Origin: Chara braunii
Lineage: Eukaryota; Streptophyta; Charophyceae; Charales; Characeae
Assembly: GCA_003427395.1 (NCBI GenBank)
Contig: BFEA01000351.1
Span: 930,910-971,255, forward strand
Length of the DNA stretch: 40,346 nt
Direction: 5' to 3'
Shown: one piece after another, positions 1-10,480 of the stretch
Position numbering within the stretch: position 1 is the first letter of the stretch
Layout: every line of letters begins with the position of its first letter
Notes under the pieces: generated by a model
The model's input: only the letters and a program-made list of their open reading frames with translations
What the model was told of the DNA's origin: nothing
Database searches by the model: none
Program-made: the position numbers and the translations under genes

Positions 1-507
1 TTGTGATTTACATAGGAGTGAAAAAAAGGACAAAACATGCATTTCACAACACTCAAACACAAGTTGACATCAACATATGAGTTGCGATTTACACCCAAGT
101 AGGAAAATGAGTAGAAACATGAAGATCATGAGAGAAAATCACAAGTTTGGACGCACATACACTAGGAGATGTTTGCGATTTACATAGGAGTGAAGAAAAG
201 GACAAAACATGTACATCACAACACTCAAACACACGTTGACATGAACATACGAGTTGCGCTTCACACCCAAGTAGAAAAATGAGTAGAAACATGAAGATCA
301 TGAGAGAAAATCAGAAGTTTGGACTCACATACAGTAGGGAGAGAGTTGCGATTCACTTGGGAGAGGTAGAATAGACAAAACAAGCAAAAATCACTACTCA
401 AACACTACTTTACACAAAGATGTGAGTTGTGATTCACACCTTAGTAGGAAAACAAGTAGGAAATGTAGATTACGAGAGAAAATGACAAGTTTTGAGCTCA
501 CACACAC
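1..507. repeat. Tandem satellite, period about 172 bp (two half-units)
   Basis: The motif GATTTACATAGGAGTG recurs near 5 and 177 and, diverged, near 350. A related half-unit motif (GATTTACACCCAAGTAGG) falls between them near 85, 258 and 430. The unit is therefore a dimer of two related halves, repeated about three times. It runs into the window edge. It sits where the older LTR carries a different satellite (30270-31930). Confidence 0.75.
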
Positions 508-659
508 TAGGAGATGAGAGAGGGGGGAGGTGGAGAGAAGGGAGAGAGGAAGAAGAGGGAAAGGAAGAGGGAAAGGAAGGAGAAGAGGGGGAAGAAAAAA
601 AAGAAGAAAAAAAAGAAGAACAAGAAAAAGGAAAAGAAGAAGAGGAAAAAAAAGAAGAA

Positions 660-691
<32 letters not shown>

Positions 692-748
692 GGGGGAGGA
701 GAAGGAGAGGGAGAGAGGAGAGAAGAGAAGGGAGAAGAAGAGGGGGGT
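508..748. repeat. Homopurine (GAA/GGA) tract
   Basis: About 240 bp are almost purely A and G on the plus strand, rich in GAA and AAGAAG runs. The older LTR has a (TTC)n run at the equivalent place (30203-30266, opposite orientation), so this is a fixed LTR module between satellite and promoter module. Several overlapping low-complexity ORFs (Glu/Lys/Arg-rich or Ser/Phe-rich) arise only from this composition. Confidence 0.9.
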
Positions 749-1073
749 ACATCTCTTCACTCACCCCTTGGATGTCTCAATTCCCAATGAAGCTCCCTCC
801 TTCTTGGCTATGGCTTCCTTCTCCTTCAAGTCTTTCTTCTTCCTGACGCGGGCTCCTACCACTAGGACTAGGGAGTCCTCCCCTATAAGAGGGCTAATGG
901 GACTCCTCTTAGTCTTGCCTTCCTCTCCACTAGCCTGGGAGTTATGGCGGATTACCTCAACTGGTAGGGGTTCCCCTCACTACTCTCCGAATGCCTCTAG
1001 AGCTCTCACGGGCTCATTTGGGCAGCATGGGCGATCCTCATGCAAGTGTGAGTGTGGCGGACTGAATCCCCAA

Positions 1074-1083
1074 CTTATATAGG
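1074..1083 (-). promoter_or_regulatory. Candidate LTR TATA box
   Basis: The minus strand reads CCTATATAAG. The flanking sequence is conserved in the older LTR near 29715-29800, where the TATA core has decayed to a TTCATAAG form. Just downstream on the minus strand, a conserved block holds the shared words CACTCTCAC and TTGCATGAGG (older copy). In this reading, U3 is everything from 6330 to here, and R-U5 contains the GAA tract and the satellites. No transcript data support it. Confidence 0.4.
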
Positions 1084-2867
1084 CTGGGAACAACAGTCCG
1101 GCCAGCCCTTGGGCCCTCCTAAGTGCCCCACGGTGAACCGAGGTACCCCCTTGGCCATATTTCACCCCTTGGGCCTCTTTCCAGCCTCCTACCTCGTTGG
1201 AAAATACTGCCCCCTTGATTCCAAGGTCCAAGGGGTAGCCACCTCATTCCAGATCTAGCCGTTTTGTGCTGGCCCAAAAACAACCGGTTGTTTCCTCTCC
1301 ACATGAGATTCGATCTCAGATCCATGGCTCAAAAGAAAACCGGATTTCTCTCTTTTGCATTTTTTTTTTTTTTGTCTTTTTAATTCATATTTTGCAATCC
1401 GGCCTGCACTCCTTAGATCTAGGAGGAGTGAGGTTATTATTGAGACCTGACAGTCCCTACTGTAGCCATCCCAATGGGCCGACACACTCCCCTCCACCCA
1501 TTTCTCCTATTTTGTGTCATTCTCCCTCATTTTTCTTTTCTTTTTCTTTTCTTTTTATTTTATTTTTGTTGTGAAATGTGTCAATTTGCTGTGCACTCTC
1601 TTTTTAGGCCTTAGAGCCTTGATTGTGGGCAGGTTCATGCCCGGCTGTTGGCCGTTACACCCCGGCCCATCAAATTGGCATGCCCATGCCCCTAGGGGGC
1701 TAATTTTTCTCCCGTTAGCCTCTATTTTGAACCCCCTTGGCTCCGATTTTTCTTGGCTAGCCCGTTTCTTGATGTCAGCCCCTTGGGTTCTTGTTTTCTC
1801 ATGCCTAGCTAGTCCACAACACCCCGGACTGCTGGGCAACCCTCCCCTTATTATTTTTTTTTGCTTATCCCTCTCGTTTTTAGCCCCACTAATGTCCGCA
1901 CTAGTGGTGCTAATGTTTTTCCACGACGCCTTTTGCTTCTCACGGCCACTCATCACATTGGCTAGTGGTCTCCCCCTTGGGACACCTCAAGTCCCCGCCG
2001 CTTCCCGTACTAGTTCCATTTTCCCGTTCCGCTGGTGGTGTCGCCGACAAGGACCAATTTTCGACAATTTTTATTTGGGTTCATTTGGCCCCCGGCATCA
2101 TCCCGGTTGACGTCCAATTTTTTTATTTGGGACTTTCCATGTCTTCGGCAGTCCTGTTTTTATTATTCCCATGTGTCCCAAGTGCCGTCGACAATTTCCC
2201 GGCTGCGGGACACCCGCCGTGCCATCGTCGTTTTACCGTTACACTCCCCTAGGCCCGTGGTACCGTTTTCTAGTGTTTCAGCATACCGCGGGCCATTTTA
2301 CCTTGATCCGGGCATCCTTATGCAGTCTGTTATTTCTTGGACTGCATCCACAGCCACTTTGCTAGCCCCACAGTCCCACGTCATGCCCCATGCCTGAGGA
2401 AAATAAGGCGTTAATTTTCCTAAGGCATCCGGGCTCAATTTTGGCTCCCAGAGCCCGAAAACCTTATGTTTGTCCCTCCTTATGCAGTCCGTTGCATCTC
2501 GGACTGCAGTAGGGGCAGTTTTCCTTGCCTCAATCTCCCCCAACTAGCCTCCTACCAAAAGAAAATCAAGCGGCCAATTTCCAAGTGCATCTGGTCTCAA
2601 TTTCGGCTCCCGGTGCACTAAAAACTTGTTTTTGGCCTCCCCCACGCAATCCGTTATTTTTCAGTTGCATGGGGCCTTGATTTTCTTTAATTTTCTTAGC
2701 ATAAATCAAAGAAAATCAAGATCCTTTGTAACCGCCACATTGCCAAAGTGAATCTGGTCCAAAATCCCTTCCCTAGGTGGATGTTTTCGTCCATTAGTGC
2801 CCTTTTGACTTTCCCCCTTTTACTTTTCTTTTTCTTTTCTTTTCCTTTTCTTTCTTCTCCACTTGTG

Positions 2868-3215
2868 GACAGTTGGGACTTGGCAGTCCCTACTTGGTGC
2901 AGTCCCAACTGACGGCCAACTCGCTCATCCTCTCTCACCTCCCATTTTCTTTTCTTTTCTTTTTCTTTGTGCATGTCAAGTGTCAACTAGCCGTTAAGGC
3001 CATGTTCTCAATTTTGTTTTCTTTTCTTTTTCTTTTTCCTCCTTTCTTGGACAGTTGGGACTTGGCAGTCCCTACTTGCTGCAGCCCCAATTGACAGCCA
3101 ACTCACTCACTCACTCTCACCCTCCTTGTCTTATTCTCTCTCATTTTCTTTTTCTTTTTCTTTTTCTTTTGTAAGTCAAGTGTCAACTAGCCGTTAAGAC
3201 CCTTTTCTTGTCTCT
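2868..3215. repeat. Two tandem copies of a 182-bp LTR sub-repeat
   Basis: The string GACAGTTGGGACTTGGCAG starts at 2868 and again at 3050. Each copy runs through a (TTTTC)n stretch to a shared segment containing TCAAGTGTCAACTAGCCGTTAAG. A third, partial relative lies near 1440-1500. Confidence 0.7.
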
Positions 3216-3589
3216 TCCTCTTAGTTTTGACCCTTCCTTTGCCCAAGGGTCATGCCGTTATTTTTCGGACTGCAGTTGTGGCCCTTCCATGCCCTTAGGA
3301 ACCACCATAAGCCCTCCTCTCTCCCAAACGGTGGGCCCCCTTGCACCGATTTTTTTGGGAGCCTATTTTTTCCATGTTTGGCTCGTTTTGGCCCCATTTT
3401 CTTGGGGGAGGCTAATCCGAGATTTTTTGGGTTGCTCCCATGCCTCCCATTACCCGTTTCTTCACTTTTTATTTTTCTTTTGGCCTTCCCGCTCCGTCCC
3501 ACTTGCACTAGTGGTGCTAATAATTTTGGCCGTCAAGATCTCCGATCTTGACGGTGCAACTTGTTTTATTTTTTTTACACCACATACCA

Positions 3590-4030
3590 TGCCGCAATTT
3601 TTCCTTGGGGCGTCACAGGTCCCCGCCACTTGTCCCGCACTAGTTCCCGACACTAGTCCCGCTGGTACCGTTCCCACTAGTGGTTCCGCCGGTAGTCCCT
3701 CTGGTACCGCATTTTTTTTGCTTAGCCTCTCATGGTCTCGACACTAGTCCCGTGCTAGTACCGTACTTATTATCTTTTGTTTGGCCCCTCATGGCCCCCG
3801 GCACTAGTCCCATTGGTGCCATGTGGCCCTCGGCATTCAGCCCATTGATGTCGCACCCTCGCTTGCTCCCATGTGGTCCCCGACACTTGACCCATTGGTG
3901 CCGCCCAACTGCTTGGTCTCATGCGGTCCCCAGCACTTTGTCCCGCCGGTACCGCATCTCCTCTTGGTCTCACGCGGTCCCCGGCACCTTGTCCCGCTGG
4001 GCGCGAGTCCTCACTTGGCCCATGACCCCC
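3590..4030. repeat. Degenerate tandem repeat rich in CACTAGTCCCG / GGTACCG words
   Basis: The words CACTAGTCCCG, CTGGTACCG and CATGGTCCCCGGCAC recur at irregular spacings of about 60-65 bp. The ORFs through it on both strands read as repetitive Pro/Ser/Gly-rich peptides, as expected from a tandem repeat, and are not called as genes. Confidence 0.55.
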
Positions 4031-5182
4031 CTTGCCGCCGCGTCCTGGCGACCTACTTGGCCCGACTACGTTTTCTTGCGCCGGCGCCTTACGTATCATT
4101 CACCCGTTTCCCTTGCTTCTTCTCTCTCTTTGCAGCTCGCAGCCTTTGTCACTACTTTTCTTGGCGGTCCTTCTCTGTTTTGGGGGAAGGGTCGCCTTTG
4201 CCGCTTTCTTGCGTGCCTCCGCCGCTCCCCGTTCCGTCAGTTTTCTTCTTAGTCCATTGGTCCCGACGACTTTGGGCAGTTCCTAGGTTCCTTGCGCCTA
4301 TGCCTAAGCCTTAATCCTTCCATCCTTCTTGCCTTCGGTTTTCTCTGTCGTGCCCAAACTGGCCATATACAAGCTCTTGAGTGACGGGAAGTCATTCGGG
4401 ACTCACCAATCCCGACACCGTGCCGCCCCTCTATGGCATGGCGTGTGGTTGGGGAGAAAAAAATGAGACTTAGAAAAAGAATGGCTCTCTCGCCCGTTTG
4501 GCTCCAAGCCCTTGACGTTTAGGTTCTCAACATGAGGCACAGTTTGAACTCCCCGACTAGAGTTCGTTGTCGGAGTTAGTTCTGGACGACCAGCATCAAT
4601 CAAAGAGAAAGGTGTTTTTGTCCTTCAACCCTTATTTTCCCCTATAAGGAATAGGTCGCGCTGAGACTTTTTCCTTGACGGGTAGAGGTCCTAGGGTTGT
4701 GATGCATGCATCACTTTCCCCCTTATGTCGAGACATGAGACTAGAAGAAAGGAAAAACTCAATCTCTTGCTATTTCTATGGTCAGCCCGACGACCTTACA
4801 TCAAGTTGCCTAGGGTCCCCTAGCTTATGCAATGCAATATCCAATTCTCAAACACTCAATCCAATGTTATATTCAAGGCTGATTCTCATGGCTGGTCCGA
4901 CAGCCTCTCATCAACAAAGCCACCTCTTGTGCCCGCTCTCGCGGTCGCTTTCTCAATAGCCATCTTCGCAAGGACCGACCCGTCGGCCCACCTTCAATCC
5001 ATCATCTTTCACATTCCCCAATGACCGTCTCTCCGGTCCATGCTTCTCTTTGTCTTAAGGCTCAACCTTCTTTATCCTGCCCTTCTCATTCTCATTCATC
5101 CATTCTCATGGTTATCGCAATGACCGATCCACCGACCCTAGTGCGTATTTCAAAAGAAATGACCCTGGTTAGGGACAATTTC

Positions 5183-5388
5183 AGAACAACCTGGTTAGGG
5201 TCGCTCTTTTCCATTCTCAAATCGAACAGCCTTGTTAGAGTCATTCCTTTCCATTCTCAAGTCGAACAGCCTGGTCAGGGTCATTCCTTTTCATTCTCAA
5301 ATCGAACAGCCTGGTTAGGGTCATTCCTTTCCATTCTCAAGTCGAACAGCCTAGTTAGGGTCATTCCTTTCCATTCTCAATGTTAGCG
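5183..5388. repeat. 40-bp tandem repeat, about 5 units (3' LTR copy)
   Basis: Successive units contain CATTCTCAAGTCGAACAGCC followed by TGGTTAGGGTCATTCC. The same block occurs in the 5' LTR at 26057-26262, also about 5 units, so the array predates integration. Confidence 0.85.
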
Positions 5389-6074
5389 CCCTAGGGGTGG
5401 GCCTCGAGGACACGGATCTCATTTCTGTCTCGGAGGTTAGAAGGTGGTCATCTCATCTCAGTTTTCTGCGTGCTGTTCCCCTCATTCATCTTCAAAACAA
5501 TGTACTATGCTGCATACATCCAACTTAGCATCTAGTACTCGAGTTGGGACTCGCGATCCCAAGCAGCACTAGCCCACCCGGCCATTCAACCATAGCAAGA
5601 GACAAGGGCGCCCCCTCTTATTCTCACTCGTGCAAACGACTCAGATCTCGGCTATTCTTAGACTCATTCATGACTCAGCTGAATTAGGCTCCTAGGGAAG
5701 GATGTTCTTCACGCCCCTTGACCCATAGGTTCCCTAACCTCTCTTGTATTCGACCAACATCCAATGCTATGGTTCGCTCGTCAATCTATACTCAAGGTTT
5801 CTCTTCTCATAGCGCAATCCTTAATTCATCCAAAATTGACGATACACCCTTCCCAATGAGTCTCATCCCTTGCCCCATGTCATTGTCTTGTGTACCCGCT
5901 TTCAAAAATAGCTCATTCAGAAAGTAGCCTCAGAAACTATCTTCTAACTTATAGTGCCACAGTCTTAGTTGACCCTTTTATCACTTCATCCTTAGCAAGC
6001 TTACTCATACTATACATGCTCTTGTCATTCTCATGTCTTGCAAGAAAAAAAAAAAAAAAAAGCAGGAATCCTGT

Positions 6075-7357
6075 TCAATGCTTGATCGACCTGTAGTTCG
6101 TATTGGTGCCTTGTTCCTTAGCTTGCCCGATCCCTTGTCCACCCTGTTCCTTGGCGGGCTTTCTAACCCCCATGCCGTAGGTCTCAATTTCTCTCCTTTT
6201 TTTTGCAATCTCCTGTAATTCCGTCTCACTAAAAAAATCCAACGGCGTGGCGAGTTCTCGGGCCTTGATGATCCACTCGTACCTGATCACATTGGTCCAT
6301 TGCTGAAACTAATGACTGGGCGTTGGCCCAAACTCATCCTCCCATCTGAAGGCCTCATCGCGCGGCTGGTGCATCGGGGACCGCCTCTCTTCCCTAGGCC
6401 TGGAGATTTCATCCCTCTCATCCCCGCTGCTGATTTCTATGATCTCTTGCACATCCTCCTCCTCGTTTTCCTCGTCTTCCATCTGTATGGGGCTATACCC
6501 TCCCGCTAGATTCTTTGGATCGTAAGTAAAAGGAATCTTTGTCCCTGTCCCATATCCTTTACAACTGTCGTGGCCGTTTCGTCCTTCAAACGGGTTTTCC
6601 CTTCTTTCCTCGCCCTCCTCATGCTCGTTGTGCACGTCCTGTCTCTCCTCGCTTTCCCCTTGCCAAGGCTCACGTTGTTCGCCCCTATTGGTTCCATTAT
6701 CGTTAGAGGCCTGAGCCTTATCCCGCATATCTGTATTGCCCCCTTATACCACACTTTCCCTTTCCTTCTCGCCCTCACTGTCAGATGAGATTTCTGTATC
6801 TTCTCCCTTGCGGAGGGGCGAGGGTCTTCTACATACGTACTTTTTTTCACCCCTGCCTACCACTGGCCCGCCCATGATCCCTATGTACAACTTTCTCTTC
6901 GTATTCCTCCTCCCTTGGCTTGGTCCTGCTTCTTCCCCTCCGGTAGGCCTGTTGATTGCCTCGTTGTCGTTCTCGTTGCCGAGTTCCATTTTTGCTTTTT
7001 GTCGTTTTTCTTTTAAGTCCTGTATAACAAAACAACACCCGCAATGCCCCTCATACACCCATTCCCCCAATCCGGTAGACAGCTCCTCTTTCCCAGAATG
7101 CTCCCAGTTCCCTTCGCATCATATGCCCATTTTATACATTTCCCTCCCTTATGCAAATGCGCCGTTTGTGAAGGTCCCATTATTATCCGGTCAAAAACTA
7201 TGGTACAATGCCCCAACAATCCTTCCCGTCGTCGCACAAGCCAGTTATCGCAAAATCCCAAGTCATGCTGCCTTTCAACCTCACTCAGTCCAACTCATTG
7301 CCCCAACCCAAAAAAAGAAAATGACAGTCTCACGAGCGCAGTCAGAGATTGAACCAT
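6075..7357 (-). pseudogene. ORF-X: accessory ORF after integrase, extending into the 3' LTR
   Basis: It starts with an ATG at 7357, about 20 nt after the integrase stop. The N-terminal part (to about 7070) is Cys/His-rich and includes the words GKCIKWAYD and EGHCGCCFV. It is followed by a highly charged Glu/Arg-rich middle with an acidic patch (DEENEEEDVQEI). The C-terminal part, from the word GPTPSH on, lies inside the LTR. Downstream of about 7070 the reading frame is constant, broken by TAA at 6744 and TAG at 6309; the N-terminal part is in another frame (shift near 7070) and has a TGA near its start. The TAG at 6309 is TGG (Trp) in the 5' LTR copy, where the frame stays open. The LTR copy here also lacks 18 nt present in the other copy (near 6247) and shifts frame near 6180. 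I do not recognise the family. Possibilities are an accessory or regulatory protein, or an extended Pol tail. Confidence 0.5.
6331..6346 (-). promoter_or_regulatory. Candidate polypurine tract (PPT) next to the 3' LTR
   Basis: On the minus strand, the purine-rich string AGATGGGAGGATGAG is followed by TT and then the LTR start TGGGCC. This is the position of a plus-strand-priming PPT in LTR elements. It also lies inside ORF-X codons. Confidence 0.45.
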
Positions 7358-7376
7358 AGTGCGGGCAAGACCGTTG

Positions 7377-8165
7377 TCAGTCCTTAACTTGTTGCCCCTC
7401 AGTTTCCTTATCTTCGGCCTCCTGAAGCCATTGTTCCACTGGGTCCCGACTTAGAAACCTGACCAATCGTTGCCCCGGGAAGGGCCCTTTCAATCTAGTT
7501 CCATCCAAATCTTCCAGTTCGAAGGTGTTCAATCCCACCCACTTGGCGACCCGGTAGGGGCCTTTGAACCTCCTCCCCAACTGCCCAGACCAAGTACTTT
7601 CTTGTGTCGAGTTCCTTAGCAATACTGTCTCCCCCACCTGAAGTGGTTCCTTTCTGATATTCTTAACCTAGTCCCACCTTGGTTTGTCCCTCATCCTGTT
7701 GTCTAGCACCCGGTTGGCGATATCTTCCATGACCTCTTCATTCTTAAGGACCTGCTGACATCTAGCCTCGATTAACTCTTCCGTAGTTATTCGCGGATCA
7801 TCATCTAACTTGTTCCAGGTAGGTATCAAGGCCTCAATGGGAAAGTCGATCTCCCTTCCGTACCAAAGTTCTGCTGGGATACATCCCGTTGTCCTTTTGG
7901 GTGTCATGTTCTCTGAAAAGACAGTCTGCTTGAGATACCTAGGCCAACTTCCCAGATGATCTGCTGCGAGCTTCGCAATCGTGTTCTTTAAGGTTCGGTG
8001 CCCTCTTTCCACAGGTGCATTGGCCTCTGGGTGATACGGCTCGATGAGTTTGATTGGTATGCAAAGTCTCTTAAGCATCCCCAATATTTCTTGGTTTACA
8101 AATTTTGGCCCATTGTCTGCTATAAACCTTCTGACGAAAGGATGCCTTAAGTAGAAGTCTTCTAT
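7377..8165 (-). pseudogene. pol: Integrase, C-terminal half (catalytic core part 2 plus SH3-like tail)
   Basis: The integrase inserts element cDNA into host DNA. The translation starts with the core segment around FIADNGPKF, which holds the second catalytic Asp. It continues through PYHPEANAPVERGHRTLKN, with the third catalytic residue (Glu) in the VERGHR context. The tail has the typical GRRFKGPYRVAKW and FELEDLDG words of the gypsy integrase C-terminal domain, ending in a TGA at 7377. One in-frame TAG (7668) interrupts it. The first catalytic Asp and the zinc-binding HHCC region are absent here; they are on the plus strand at 9878-10474. The spacing from first to second Asp across the break would be about 67 residues, close to the usual 60 or so. 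Confidence 0.85.
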
Positions 8166-8170
8166 CCAAG

Positions 8171-9163
8171 GGGCGGCTGGACGCGAAGCTGATTCCTCCG
8201 GTCAGAATCCACACGGTAGAACATGAGTGCTGGAATGACAAGGGTCTCTCCTATGAACTTGAGATAATAGGGGAAGTAACATACCTTCTTCGAGCAAAGA
8301 TGGACTCCTTCGTCGTGGAACCTACGGCGTCGCCATACGCAAACCGGTGGTTCATCTTTCGGAAGCCCAACAAAACACTAAGATGGATTCAGGATCTGCA
8401 GAAGTTGAATGCGGTAACCATCCGGGGTGCTGGCTCGCTGCCTCACGCCGATTTATTAGCAGAGTCGCACGCCGGCCGGAGCATTTACTCCCTGATCGAT
8501 CTGTACTCAGGGTACGACCAGCTTCCATTGGATGTCAGGGATAGGCCGCACACCGCAATGCAAACCCCCGTAGGTCATTTGCAGATGCAGGTGACCCCTA
8601 TGGGCTTTACGAACGCTGTAGCCAAAGCGCAAAGGAGGATGCTCGCCGTAGCCGGAGATATGTTTCCAGAGAAGTGCGAGCCCTACATCAACGATAATCC
8701 GATCAAAGGCGCGCAAGAAAAGGACGAGACGGAAGTCCAGCCGGGAATCCGAAGGTTTGTGTGGGACCATCTACAAGACATCAAGGACTTACTCCGCCGA
8801 TGCCTAGTATACAATATCACGGCTAGAGGACCAAAGAGTATTCTAGCAGTACCGGAAGTAACCATATTGGGATTTCGTTGTGGCGCGTATGGTAGGAAGC
8901 CGGATTCAGCGAAGACGGACAAGATATCGCAATGACCAACACCCCTGCGCACAACAACGGAGGTAAGAGCGTTCCTAGGCGTGGTCGGATTTTGGAGGAT
9001 TTTCATTAAGAATTTTGCGAAGATTGTCGAACCTATCCGGGCCATGATCAGAGAAGAAGGAACCATGGATTGGACGAAGGAGCGAGAAGGAGCCGTCCAA
9101 ACCCTTAAGGACATATTGACATCTGAGCAAGTCGCCTTGTCAGCGCCTTGTCTTAATGACTAA
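8171..9163 (+). pseudogene. pol: Reverse transcriptase domain (Ty3/gypsy type), inverted and decayed
   Basis: The RT copies element RNA into DNA. Recognisable blocks in order are: SPYANRWFIFRKPNKTLRW near the start, then DLQKLNAV, then SLIDLYSGYDQLPL with the first catalytic Asp. Next comes VTPMGFTNA, and then the catalytic-loop block CEPYINDNPIKG. The usual YxDD reads YIND here, so one catalytic Asp is Asn. The thumb/connection follows (EVRAFLGVVGFWRIFIKNF). In-frame stops are TGA at 8933, where family members have Trp, and TAA at 9161. There are no frameshifts. It reads against the gag and integrase C-terminal strands. Confidence 0.85.
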
Positions 9164-9538
9164 GTGGGACGACCGTTCATCTTAGAAACGGATGGAGGAC
9201 CCTTGGCCGCAGGAGGCGTGCTGATTCAACGGGATGAGGAAGGGAGAGAAAGACCAATCAGGTTCGAAAGTAGAACCCTGAACTCCGCAGAACGGCGGTA
9301 CTCGCAGTTCAAAAAGGAGGTCTTAGCCATCTTACATTGCCTCAAGACCTTCCAGGCCTACCTATTTGGGAGACGATTCATCTTAAGGATCGATCCGACG
9401 AATGTCGCAGGGGCCTTAAAGAACTACAGGCCTATAGATCCGACGGTGGGAAGATGGGTATGATTTATCTGGCAGTTCGATTACAAGATCGAACGGATTG
9501 CTGGAATTAGAAACAAGGCGGATGGGCTTAGTCGGGTC
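9164..9538 (+). pseudogene. pol: RNase H domain of pol, inverted
   Basis: RNase H degrades the RNA strand of the RNA:DNA hybrid. The blocks seen are FILETDGGPLAAGGVLIQ, PIRFESRTLNSAERRYSQFK, KEVLAILHCLKTFQAYLFG and, at the end, IAGIRNKADGLSR. These match the order in Ty3/gypsy RNase H, with Asp in the ETDGG and IDPTN contexts and Glu in KKEVLAI as the likely metal ligands. A TGA at 9461 breaks the frame close to the end. It is in the same frame as RT and the downstream integrase part. Confidence 0.85.
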
Positions 9539-9877
9539 TGCATCACTCCCGAAGGGGTGGAGGATGCAGAGCCCATAGACGCGTTCCTTGAATTCGAGGG
9601 AGAAACTTTTGCGGTGGACAACGAAATGATGGGCGAAGAATGTGTGTCGGGAGAATTGTTGATCCGGACTTTGGAGAAGGGGGCGCCTGCCGTAGTGGCG
9701 GAACTTAGAGAAGGACCCGTCACCACTCGAGACCGTAAAGAGGAGAGAGATTCATGGGGAGCAATAGTAGGACCCAAGGAGGAGCTAATAGCAATGGCGG
9801 TTGAGGGAGGCCGGGAAGCCGTGATGAGCTTAGTGGAATCTTGGGAAAAAAAAAAGTTGCAATGGGTGGTAAACTAG
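9539..9877 (+). pseudogene. Acidic linker between RNase H and integrase, inverted
   Basis: It continues the pol frame after the GLSR motif. It is Glu-rich (EEERDSW and VESWEKKK contexts) with no domain I recognise, and ends at a TAG (9875-9877). Linkers of this kind between RNase H and the integrase zinc finger are common in gypsy elements, though this one is long. Confidence 0.6.
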
Positions 9878-10474
9878 ATGCAGGAAAGAAAGAGTGAGGA
9901 CCAGGAAGGGAATAAGTTTTTCTACGCTCAGATATACGAAGGGATCTTTCGAGAGATCGGGTTGTTGCTGGTAGGAAACAAGCAACCCACGGAAGTCAGC
10001 GTTAAAGCAAGGGAGGAGGCCGAAAGGTACGTCCTAAGGGGCGACCTTCTGTTCCGAAAGGAAGAAGGTGCTATGCCTAGAAGAGTTGTGTGCAGAAGAT
10101 CTAGGCAGTTGGACGTTATCCAAGCAATGCACGGCGGATTAGTACGAGGATATCGGTCGTCTAAAGAAACTCTTGCAAAAATAGCGCCACTTTATTATTG
10201 ACTAGGCATGGCAAGCATGGTCGCCATATACTGCCAGACATGCCTTATCTGCCAAGAACGAAGCTCGGCACGTGTCTTTGAGCCACTTAGGTCTACGCGG
10301 GTGCTAGGGCCAGGACATGTGGTCCACCTTGACCTTGCGGTCATGCCTGTATCAACAGATGGGTACAAGTGTATTCTAGATGCGCGAGACAACTTGAGTG
10401 GGTTCGTGGAGGCGGTCGCTCTCAAGAAAAAGACAGGGAGAAGTGCAGCATCAATAAAAGCAAATGCCAGGTGA
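9878..10474 (+). pseudogene. pol: Integrase, zinc-binding domain and start of catalytic core, inverted
   Basis: The translation holds the HHCC-type region: the first His is in MHGGLVRGY, followed by the Cys pair in CQTCLICQ. The second His position reads Tyr (RGY), which fits a C-to-T change of a His codon. A TGA at 10199 sits where Trp is usual (LYY-stop-LGM). The catalytic core begins with HLDLAVMPVSTDGYKCIL, giving the first catalytic Asp, and stops near KTGRSAASIKA, where the strand switch occurs. The rest of the core is on the minus strand at 8165 downward. Confidence 0.85.
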
Positions 10475-10480
10475 AACTCT

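Larger units (their letters stand above)
1..6330 (-). mobile_element. 3' LTR (partial) of the giant Ty3/gypsy-like element
   Basis: The stretch 4421-6330 is a direct repeat of 25173-27221 at roughly 90% identity by eye, and 4130-4420 matches 23205-23440. Both copies end at the same base, where the minus strand reads TGGGCC, a canonical 5'-TG LTR start. The stretch 760-2760 matches the older LTR at 27222-30200 in inverted orientation. Modules in minus-strand order are: a 40-bp repeat block, a pyrimidine-rich region, a TATA module, a homopurine tract, and a satellite at the window edge. A block of about 1.73 kb that is present in the 5' LTR (23441-25172) is missing here at about 4420. The far end lies left of the window, so neither the CA end nor the target-site duplication can be read. 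Plus-strand ORFs in this stretch look like chance openings in pyrimidine-rich DNA. Confidence 0.75.
8166..10480 (+). other. Inverted pol segment of about 2.3 kb (breakpoints approximate)
   Basis: Plus-strand coding of RT, RNase H and the integrase N-terminus begins and ends where the flanking minus-strand pol sequence stops and resumes. The left edge is inside the integrase core, between the first and second catalytic Asp. The right edge is just upstream of the RT domain. All five ORF pieces in the segment share one plus frame. Little or no coding sequence appears lost at either edge. I see no long inverted repeat at the breakpoints, and the breakpoints are only good to about 20 bp. Confidence 0.8.

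Noticed and set aside
470-1082. Several overlapping long ORFs on both strands rich in Glu/Lys/Arg or Ser/Phe
   Set aside because: They are translations of the homopurine tract; all frames are open there because of composition.
1514-4314. Long hydrophobic or Pro/Ser-rich plus-strand ORFs resembling membrane proteins
   Set aside because: They lie in pyrimidine-rich LTR sequence, antisense to the element, with no conserved domain and no frame conservation with the older LTR copy.
6041-6062. A-run as a poly(A) tail of a retroposed transcript
   Set aside because: The same A-run occurs at the matching site of the other LTR, inside shared sequence, so it is an old LTR microsatellite.
8171-10474. 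A second, plus-strand gypsy element inserted into the first
   Set aside because: The plus segment contains exactly the domains missing from the minus element, with no LTR, gag or duplicate domains; inversion is simpler.
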